Shown here: in pieces, positions 56,421 through 64,000 of the stretch
How the letters are laid out: every line of letters starts with the position of its first letter
How positions within the stretch are numbered: the stretch's first letter is position 1
Source: Cordilura impudica
Lineage: Eukaryota; Arthropoda; Insecta; Diptera; Scathophagidae
Direction of reading: 5' to 3'
NCBI GenBank assembly: GCA_963682025.1
Contig: OY821519.1
Coordinates: 159,643,457-159,707,456 of the forward strand
Length of the DNA: 64,000 bases
Translations under genes and position numbers: made by a program
Notes under the pieces: generated by a model
What the model was told of the DNA's origin: nothing
What the model saw: only the letters and a program-made list of their open reading frames with translations
Database searches by the model: none

Positions 56421-58749
56421 TCGTAACTATGTATGTATGAACATAATACTTATCCATCTATATGTTTATGTATACTAATCATAGTCATCATCCCTTAATA
56501 GTCCCCAACTTAAAGCTCCATTGAGATCTGCCACACTCCGTGTTATCTTGGTTGTTCACGCTTTTTATTTTACACACCTTTCAACTTTTCACAAATAATG
56601 TTTTTCTTCCCAATTGTGTTAGAAAAGAAAAGATTCCCAATATCATCGCCACGGTAACAACCTGTCGAATTACGATTGCTGGATATTAAAACACACTATT
56701 ATTCAAGAATTTAATTCTATTTTTTATCAAATTATTTTTATTAATTTTTTGTATATTTTATTAATTTGATTACAAAAATCCAAACAATTGTTCAAAACTA
56801 CAACTGATTGTCGTATGGTTGTGTTAGTTTGCTTGACAAGGGTTGCCACAATATGCAAGGCAAATCCATTGGTATCATTCCAAAGATATTAAGATATAGT
56901 GTAAAAAAAAAATAAAAAACTCAAATCTGTGATAGAATCAAACAATGTGCAATATTAGGATGTAAGGAATGCAAGTACCTGATTTTATATCAATTTTTGT
57001 TCGTTTATATACATATATTTTAATTATTTTTTTATACATACCGGTGTTAAATGCCATGTCATAGTTTTCCGGAAGTTCAAATATTCAAGGAAAAGTCCAA
57101 ATAGTACCTAAAAAAATGGAAATAACAGAACACAAAGTAAGATTTATATAAGTAATTATAGCAAATTTTAATTTCCCTAATACGCTCTCCAATGAATGAA
57201 AGATGTGCAAATCTCTGAAATGACTGAAATGAAAGAATATATATTAAACTCTGGTGAAAAGTACATTCAATCATAAGCTCTTACCAGTTTATGCCGTACA
57301 GACTCTTCCATGCCATAATGTATAGCAAAGGTGCTCGGCTAATGAGACTCCAGGGCGTGGGAGTTCCCCACGTTGGGGTTCGGCAAAGTTAAAAACGGCC
57401 CACGCGCACTGTTCCTGTCTAATATTCATCCCTGCTCATAAAAAAAAGTAGTCGTGGGGAGTTCTTGAGGAAAGCGCAGATTCAGACTCGGGGCTGTTTT
57501 TCTTCGGATATTTTGGCAGTGCCGATGTAAAAATTTTCCATTTAGTAAGGAGGGGGCGAACGTGATCTAGGAATGGAGCTATTCCGGCCCCAAGTCCTGC
57601 TCTATTAAAATATTTGGTGCGGCCCACCATAACCTAGGAGGATGACCAGTCCTCTGAGAGAAAAAAGTATTAAATGTTGAAGAATGATTTATGTGTTGGT
57701 TATACGTTGTATTTGAAAATTGATATATCGACGGTTTGCGTCCAGGTTGATGTTAAAAGGTTCGATCGATATTATGGAAAATAGACAAGGATATACAGGC
57801 AGTTTAAAGAAAGGAAATTTTAACAAGAGGATGAATACATATCATAATAGATACAGTAAGAGATTCAGTTACTTGAATGTAGGAGGTATGTATAGCTTTA
57901 AATTAAACTCAGCCATCTTTTAAGATCAGATCTAATAAAGGCGCGTAAGCAATTAGACATAAGTGATCCGATAGAAAAAGAATAGATATAATAAACTGAA
58001 ACCAAGTGAAAATTTTCAGAAAGATAAGATAAGTACAACGGATACGATAAAAGTACAACACCGTGTTAAAGTATGAAAAATATAGTATATTGGTGATAAG
58101 AGACAAACAAAAGGTAATCTGTAATAAACGGGTGGATAAGGATAAAGGAAATTTTCCTGTGGAAAGGAAAACCAAATCAAGAAACTAGGGACTGGCCTCC
58201 GGCTGGAACAGGGCCAGTGTGAAATTATAACGGAGACCAGAAGATTCTGGGAAGCATCCGACAAATAGTCTTGAAAGAAAAAAATCGCAGAATCGGGAAT
58301 ACGAAGAAGAATTCCAACAAAAAGCAGCAATTCAAGGTAACTTTAATATATATATTTGTCGTGAAATCGGGTCAGCCATAGGGTTTTATTCGCCCAAGAA
58401 TATTTTAAGGAAATATTTGAAAAATCCGGTGTCGTGAAGCTAAGGACGAAAGTTTGAAAATAAGAAGAAGAAAGGAGATTTAGTATAATTTTTAGTGTAT
58501 ATTTTTTTTTGGTAGTGTTTAGTGCATAAGTTGTGTAAGATTAGTGTTAAGTGTCAAATTTTATGTAGTACCGATAAAAAGGAAAAAAATATACTTACCG
58601 TCGAAAACAAAATATTATAAAGCATCGGTAAGGGTAAGGTTGTTTTCACAAGAGTAGTTCTTTTTGGTGATAAACATAATCCAGTTATAGGTTTTAAGGA
58701 GTTCCTGAGGCCTAGGTGTAAAAATTTAATGGTTGAAATTTGTACAGGT
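56421..58749. other. No gene seen; possible LTR or leader remnants
   Basis: The stretch left of 57.3 kb is AT-rich. 57295-57660 is GC-richer, with GGAGTTCCCCACGTTGGGG and no assignable frame. 58150-58740 resembles retroelement leader sequence (repeated TTAGTGTTAAGTGT-type wording, also at about 24455). No terminal repeats could be paired. Confidence 0.35.
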
Positions 58750-59173
58750 TTTATATCCGACTCTGTGTGAAGGATACTATTATGTCACTTCATTAATTTA
58801 ATTTTTACTTATCCTTTTCAAACAATTCATTTCATTTAAAACACCTTTTGTATTTTCTTGGCGAACAGCCGCTTGTGCGACTGTTCTGTTATGGAGTACT
58901 TTATTAATTGTCTTTACAAATTATGCTTAAATTCTGACTTACGCTAGAATACAATTAAATGTGTGTGGGAATCTGCAAGCACAGCAGATTTCCACACAGG
59001 TGAATCAAATAAACTAAACATAACTGTATTGTATTGCAGTTTGAGAAATAAATGTTTCTCACGCTAAAGTTCGTTGTGTGTGGATATTGTTGCCGTTAAT
59101 TAAAATGGTTTAATGTTACCATTTAGTTACCGTACTGAAGGTATGGTAACTAAGACATATCAAACACACTACA
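58750..59173 (-). repeat. gypsy-6 3' LTR (outer end approximate)
   Basis: It starts at 59173 with TGTAGTGTGTTTG directly after the AAAAAGGGAGG tract. It contains three hairpins (listed separately) and an AATAAAGTACTCC that could be the poly(A) signal. The outer border near 58750 is a guess because no second LTR is in view. Confidence 0.5.
58863..59153. repeat. Three hairpins in the gypsy-6 LTR
   Basis: TGTGTGGGAATCTGC at 58962-58976 pairs with 58984-58998 (14 of 15 bases, 7-base loop). TTAGTTACCGTAC at 59123-59135 pairs with GTATGGTAACTAA at 59141-59153 (one mismatch). GAACAG at 58863-58868 pairs with CTGTTC at 58881-58886. They may act in the RNA or merely be LTR relics of binding sites. 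Confidence 0.75.
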
Positions 59174-59185
59174 CCTCCCTTTTTC
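59174..59185 (-). other. gypsy-6 polypurine tract
   Basis: On the minus strand GAAAAAGGGAGG immediately precedes the LTR start TGTAGTG. It is the primer site for plus-strand DNA synthesis in the family. Confidence 0.75.
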
Positions 59186-59976
59186 AGAGAAAGAATGATC
59201 AATAATCGATTGACCATTCTTTAGTGCTGTTATAATTAAAATTTAAAATGATCAAATTTAATGTTAAAGTTTTTTTTTGTTATATTTTTTTTTTTTTTTT
59301 GAATATTAACAATTTTAATTTAATGGGGACCATTCCTTCCCCTTTTCAAATAGAAAAATTAAAAATATAATATGTATTTATAATTTTGAAAATTTTTGTT
59401 GTTTAATTTCTTTTGCAGGCGAATGCTGGCCAGTCAATCGTCTGCAAAAAAAATTTTTGATTTTAAATTTTATCTCAAATTATTATTTAGTTTATACATT
59501 TTAAATTTATACTTTCTTAAATTTAGATTTTTGATTAATTAATTATGATTTTAATTACAATGTAAAGAATTTTATTTATAATTTTTATAATTTTACAAAA
59601 TTAAATAAAAAATTGACATTATCAATATTAATATATTTTTAATTAATTGTTTTTATTTAAATTTTAATTTTAATGTTAAAAAAAAACTATATTATGTTAT
59701 TTTAATTTTTTATTATTATTATTATTAAAAAAATTTCCGTAAACTAAAGATTAATTTAAAATTTATAGTTATAAAATTTGTAATTAAGGAAGGTTAAATT
59801 AAGGTGTTAGGTTCTATATATGGTTTTGTTTAATTAATCTAATTGTTTAATTGTTTAATTGTTTAATTAATTATATTTTGTATTTTAGTTCAAATATTTA
59901 TCTTTTTTTTTTTCAAAACTATATAAAAATGTTCATCTAGATTTTAGTTTAGTTTATGTGTATATAATCATTTACA
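59186..59976 (-). other. gypsy-6 3' untranslated region
   Basis: Very AT-rich, with no open frame of note. An 800-bp gap between pol and LTR without env fits the 412/mdg1 layout. Confidence 0.6.
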
Positions 59977-61440
59977 TTATTTACAAACTTTTCTTAGTCT
60001 ATTCCTATGTACCTTGACCGTTTTATTATCGCTTATGGATAATGTGCAGTTGCCTAAATTGTCGATTTCCCTAACTGAGTATGGGCATTTAAATAACTTA
60101 TCCAATTTATGACCTGCACTGTTTTCCGTCAGGACTAAATCTCCTATTCGAATATCAATTGGTCTTGTAACCCTGTCGTATTGTGACTTACTGTTAACCT
60201 TTTCATTATCCAATAAGCTTTTGGCGCGCTGTTGCGCCTGCTGAAGTCTATACTTTACTTCTTTCTCATATGCTTCTATGTTATACAGTGGGTCTACTAC
60301 ATTCGAATTAAGAAATTTTAGATCAGGACTGTTCTTACCAAACACCAACTCATATGGACAATAACCATGAACAGTAGATGGCGTCGTATTGAAGCAATAC
60401 GTGAAGTATTTTAGCCACTCATCCCAATCTGTTCTGTTCAATGAAATATATGACCTAACATACTCATTGAATGTTCTGTGAGATCTTTCTATTGTACCCA
60501 GAGTTTGGTGATGGTAAGCTGTTGATGTGACATACTCAATGTTCAACAGCTGACAAAGTTCTTGCAGGGTCTGATTTTTGTATTCAGTTCCCATATCAGT
60601 TAGAATCCTATGCATAGGACCATAAATTAAAATAAAATTTTCAAAAATTGCTTTAGCAACGGTCTTTGCCTGCTTATCAGGAATAGGTATAGTGACTAAG
60701 TATTTAGTCAGGTCGCATATAATGGTTACAGCGTATTCGCTGCCATTATTTGATCTTATAAAAGGTCCAATTGTGTCTATAACAATGATGTCAAATGCCC
60801 GGGCTGGCGTCTCTGTTATTGTCATTGGTTCCTTTGTTTTAGGTTGTGTCTTATTAGTCTGGCACTGTTTACATTTCCTTATGTAATTACGGATGTCTCT
60901 AGACATTCCATTCCAGAAATATTTTTCCCTTAATTTTGCCGTCATCCTTGCTATTCCCGGATGACCGCCGTATAACGGATCGTTGTGATATTTCTCCAAT
61001 ATTTCATGTTTCTGCTCGTCAGCAGTTATTGTAATTCTTCTTGGCGTTAACGCTATTATTAAATTTTTGAGTTCTTTGTTCGCTGTACTCTTAAATTCAT
61101 TAATTGCGATCCCTTTAAATACCTCATCATCTAATGTGAGTTGCAATTTATCAATGCCTTTATTGTCGGTTATATTTTCCAACCTAGAGAAGAATTGAAC
61201 TAAATCAATTTTCCCATTAACAACAAGGTCATTAATAATTATTTTTTCTAAAGTTGTTTTTCCTTTTCTAAGGTAACACCTTAGTGTTCTACCTTGTAGG
61301 TCAAACTTTAGGCGAACTATTTTCCTGACCTCCTTTATGGTCAATGTTTCATATATCTTTGGAGTTTCCGTTATACCATTATTTTTTTTCTTTGTCTTTG
61401 TTCCCATCGCTGCCTTAGATCTCGATCTTGTCTTTACCAT
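59977..61440 (-). CDS. gypsy-6 integrase part of Pol
   Basis: 487 codons from ATG 61440. A basic start (MVKTRSRSKAAMGTKTKKKN) is followed by the RNase H-integrase tether, the H-H-C-C zinc finger (HEILEKYHNDPLYGGHPG to CKQCQTNK, residues about 150-200), and the D-D-E core: IVIDTIGPF, LTDMGTEYKNQ and HHQTLGTIERSHRT. The C-terminal domain ends HRNRLRK. It should be continuous with the RT frame: the codons upstream of the ATG read NDIKNIRNVY, and a small deletion near 61470, just after DALS, puts the two frames out of phase. Enzymatic motifs are intact. Confidence 0.85.
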   Translation of the reverse strand: MVKTRSRSKAAMGTKTKKKNNGITETPKIYETLTIKEVRKIVRLKFDLQGRTLRCYLRKGKTTLEKIIINDLVVNGKIDLVQFFSRLENITDNKGIDKLQLTLDDEVFKGIAINEFKSTANKELKNLIIALTPRRITITADEQKHEILEKYHNDPLYGGHPGIARMTAKLREKYFWNGMSRDIRNYIRKCKQCQTNKTQPKTKEPMTITETPARAFDIIVIDTIGPFIRSNNGSEYAVTIICDLTKYLVTIPIPDKQAKTVAKAIFENFILIYGPMHRILTDMGTEYKNQTLQELCQLLNIEYVTSTAYHHQTLGTIERSHRTFNEYVRSYISLNRTDWDEWLKYFTYCFNTTPSTVHGYCPYELVFGKNSPDLKFLNSNVVDPLYNIEAYEKEVKYRLQQAQQRAKSLLDNEKVNSKSQYDRVTRPIDIRIGDLVLTENSAGHKLDKLFKCPYSVREIDNLGNCTLSISDNKTVKVHRNRLRKVCK

Positions 61441-61460
61441 ATAGACATTTCTTATATTCT

Positions 61461-63580
61461 TTATGTCATTGATAAAGCATCTGCAGCGTGGTTATCTTTT
61501 CCCCTCAAATACTCTACGGTAAAATCATATTCTTCTAATTCTAACCTCATTCGCGTCAATTTTGAAGAAGGGTTCTTCATTGAAAACAAGTATGACAGTG
61601 GTCGATGATCACTTCTTACAATGAATTTAGTGCCATAAATATATGGTCTGAAATACGTAATTGCCCAGTGTATAGCCGCTAGTTCTTGTTCGATAGTAGA
61701 CTTATTTGATTCACCTTTGGTGAATGACCTTGAAGCATATGCTATAGGGAGTTGTAGCCCGTCGTACTCTTGGCTTAGTACGGCACCGCATGCATATTTG
61801 CTTGCATCGGTCGTAATGCAAAATTTTTCATTAAAATTTGGATATTGCAGTATCCTTGGACTCATTAGTGAATCCTTTAAATATTCGAATGCTTTTTCGC
61901 AGTCTTCGCTCCACTCGAATTTTACATTTTTCCTACATAGCCTCGTTAAAAGGCGAGCGTGTTCCGCAAAATTTGGAACAAAACGTCTATAATAATAGCA
62001 AAATGCAACAAATCGTTTAGTTTCATCGGCATTTTTAGGTGTTGGATAGTCTTGATTTATCTTGAATTTGCTATCGTCTGGAAGAATGCCTTTGTTTGTA
62101 CATTTATGACCTAAATAAGTCACCTCGTGACCAAAAAATGAGCACTTTTCTGGATGCAATTTAAGATTATATTTACGGCATGTTTCGAAAACATCTGTTA
62201 AATTTTTTAACATATGCTTTTCAGAACGACCTAATACAACCAAATCATCCATATACAGAAAAGCTTGTGCTGGTGATAGTCCAGCAAATGCTATGGTCAT
62301 CATTCTCTGAAATGAATTTGGAGCTATTTTAAGCCCGTACGGTAAGCGTTTAAAACGAAATGAACCCTTATCCGTTGAGAATGATGTAATATCTCTGGAT
62401 TCTTCATCTAATTCAATTTGATGAAATCCGGATGTTAAATCAAGGCAAGAAAAATATTTGGTTCGACCAAGTTGGTCGAGAATATCATCTATTCTTGGTA
62501 ATGGAAATTTATCTGCAATTAATTTTTTATTGACTCCCCTATAGTCTACTACCAACCTCCATCTTTTCCCTTCACTTCCGGCTATAGATTTTTTTGGTAC
62601 TAGTAAAATTGGGCTATTAAATTCTGAAGCTGATGGCTCTACAATGCCATCTTGTATCAACTTGTCTACTTGTTTTGTAATTTCCTCCTTATGGGTATGC
62701 GGTATTCTATAATTCTTAATATAAATAGGATCGTTGTCCTTTAAACGCAACTTTTGCCTATAAAAATTATTCACTGAGATTCTCTCAGTTTCAAGTGCGA
62801 ATACATCTATATATTCTCTACATAGTTCTTTTAGTTCATTTTCAACGAATTTTGGGAATTTTTTCGATAATTTTTCTAACTTTTTTTCGCTATCTTGGCT
62901 TTCGGTTGCCATTGCTATTTCATAATTATTCAAACTTTCAGTTTGGACTTCAAAACCTGAAATAGTGACGTCTTTGTTAGTTGTGTTAATTATTCTAACA
63001 AACGATTGCTTACAGCTCGAAATCGTATTGGCTATATATATCCCTTCTTGAAGTGTCTGGTTTGGGATAAATGCATCTCCTTTTGAACATTTTATATTTA
63101 TTTTCCTAATTACCTCTGATCTCGCTGGTAATGATACTATGTTAATATTTGGAGATTCACGCATTGGTATACATATGGTTTCGGGGAAATCGTCTGGTCT
63201 TAATACCATCCTATTTTGATCTATTCCGTATTCCAATACACAGTTGTAGTTTTTAATAAAATCTAGTCCAAGTATTCCATCGGATGGAATTGGAAAATTA
63301 TCATCTACTACATGGAAATCATGTTTTATTAGTAGGTTATTGAATATAAGATCAGTTTCAATTTTCCCTTTTGTATAAGTCGCGCCACTCCCAATGCCGT
63401 GTAGGCTAGTGGTCTGATTTGCGTTTATTCTTCCTGTTTCTATTTGTCCATTTTTAATTATCGATATGTCCGCACCTGTATCAACTAAATATGTAGAACT
63501 ATTATTACTGAATTTTGACGCTAATGAAATGTATGACGCTAGACCTAAATTTATATTCAAGATTCTACCGTTTGTAGTGT
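61461..63580 (-). CDS. gypsy-6 protease, reverse transcriptase and RNase H
   Basis: The frame opens upstream of the first ATG (63560) and overlaps the end of gag in the -1 frame, so I give 63580 as the effective start. Protease YLVDTGADISII is near residue 25. RT has VDYRGVNKKLIADKFPLPRI, FSCLDLTSGFHQIELDEESR and the catalytic FLYMDDLV (about 62250). RNase H has ITTDASKYACGAVLS, STIEQELAAIHWAI and VRSDHRPLSYLF. It ends DNHAADALSMT at 61461, where the frame is lost just before integrase. Apart from that junction, no stop interrupts 699 codons, so the copy is fairly young. Confidence 0.85.
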
Positions 63581-63586
63581 CATTGC

Positions 63587-64000
63587 TTAATGAGTACTTG
63601 GGGTTTGGTCGTTTTCCTCTTCAATGTGTATTGGCCTGACATTAATTCGCCTATAGCCATTGTTGTTACTATTGTTGTAACCCCTGTTATTGCCACGGCG
63701 ATTGTATTGTCCACCGTTATTTCCGCCCTGGACCTAATCATTCCTATTATTGACCTGATTATTGCGGTTATGGTAAACTGTTCCATTTCCGCGTCCCCGG
63801 AAATTTCCGTTGGGTCGCCCACGCCTTTGGTACCGGTTTGCGTTTCTACCATTATTATAATACATTACTGTATTATTTTTGGCCGCATCTGTAGAGCTGT
63901 TTATGAATTTGGCCATAGCATCGTTAAGGGTGCTAAATTGACCAGCCTCCATTACGAGGCCCACTCTTTCATTAGTGCAGCTCCTCGTCATTGCTTTGAC
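63587..64000 (-). pseudogene. gypsy-6 Gag C-terminal part, with an internal stop
   Basis: The frame enters from the right edge, reads ERVGLVMEAGQFSTLNDAMA and an Arg/Gly/Asn-rich nucleic-acid-binding tail (RGRPNGNFRGRGNG), then a TAG at 63734-63736. The same frame goes on (GGNNGGQYNRRGNNRGYNN) to a TAA at 63587-63589. mdg1-type Gags have such RG-rich tails instead of zinc knuckles. The TAG looks like a CAG-to-TAG nonsense change. Confidence 0.75.

Larger units (their letters stand above)
58750..64000 (-). mobile_element. Ty3/gypsy retrotransposon gypsy-6, mdg1/412 clade, cut by the window edge
   Basis: On the minus strand: gag (from beyond 64000 to 63587), PR-RT-RH (63580-61461), IN (61440-59977), an 800-bp 3' region, a polypurine tract (59174-59185) and the 3' LTR. 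The 5' LTR and most of gag lie to the right of the window. No env is visible. Its integrase wording (STAYHHQTLGTIERSHRTFN, YCPYELVFGK) is that of the mdg1/412/blood group. Confidence 0.85.

Noticed and set aside
57295..57660. GC-richer segment with a minus-strand frame at 57436-57630
   Set aside because: No family resemblance, start context or neighbours to support a gene. Left as unassigned.
1..64000. tRNA and rRNA genes
   Set aside because: I looked for cloverleaf-like A and B boxes and for conserved rRNA cores on both strands and saw none that I could support by eye.

Overview
This is an AT-rich, repeat-dense stretch of an insect genome, most likely a brachyceran (calyptrate-type) fly. 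The evidence is a DINE-1/INE-1-like interspersed repeat, jockey-type LINEs, mdg1-type and Osvaldo-like Ty3/gypsy elements, a DD41D mariner, a Polinton capsid gene, and fragments of fly-like host genes (Dicer-1, NOC3, VAC14, a TTK/Mps1-type kinase). I see no intact host gene; almost every coding stretch is a transposable element or a relic.

Layout. 1-1.5 kb: 3' part of a Polinton major capsid gene with an 82-bp duplication. 1.9-5.65 kb: hAT-like transposon T1 with TIRs of about 450-480 bp and a decayed transposase. 5.65-7.03 kb: DINE-like repeat and the 3' end of an mdg1-type retrotransposon. 7.04-10.28 kb: hAT-like element A (perfect 8-bp target duplication) carrying NOC3, arrestin-like and antisense Dicer-1 fragments. 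10.63-12.24 kb: Tc1/mariner-type non-autonomous element. 12.26-14.25 kb (minus): reverse-transcriptase half of a jockey-type LINE. 14.25-15.57 kb: hAT MITE E1 with a second MITE inside. 15.76-16.85 kb: VAC14 relic. 17-19.3 kb: AT-rich filler. 19.3-31.99 kb: 5' half of the LINE, interrupted by a DD41D mariner (20.72-21.98) and by gypsy-1 (22.28-31.60, TSD GGTA). 31.99-about 47.11 kb: element B, a sister of A, holding more host-gene scraps, the young gypsy-2 (33.55-42.76, TSD GCTC, 1.84-kb LTRs) and hAT-like transposon T2 (42.96-45.58, TSD TTGTTTAC). 47.14-48.37 kb: E2, an inverted copy of E1. 48.8-51.6, 53.9-55.1 and 55.1-56.1 kb: broken gypsy fragments 3, 4 and 5. 58.75-64 kb (minus): mdg1-clade gypsy-6, running off the right edge.

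The central observation is structural. E1 and E2 are inverted copies whose 8-bp flanks are swapped: E1 has CATTAGAA on the left and ATATAAAC on the right; E2, read in the same orientation, has them the other way round. This is what recombination between two inverted copies leaves behind, so the roughly 31.6 kb between them has probably been inverted. Flipping it back puts both LINE halves on the same strand in the right order, with a reading frame that continues across the E insertion site.

The second observation is the A/B family: hAT-like elements with shared heads and tails but different interiors built from pieces of host genes. I do not know a described insect family with this build, but novelty cannot be judged without database searches.
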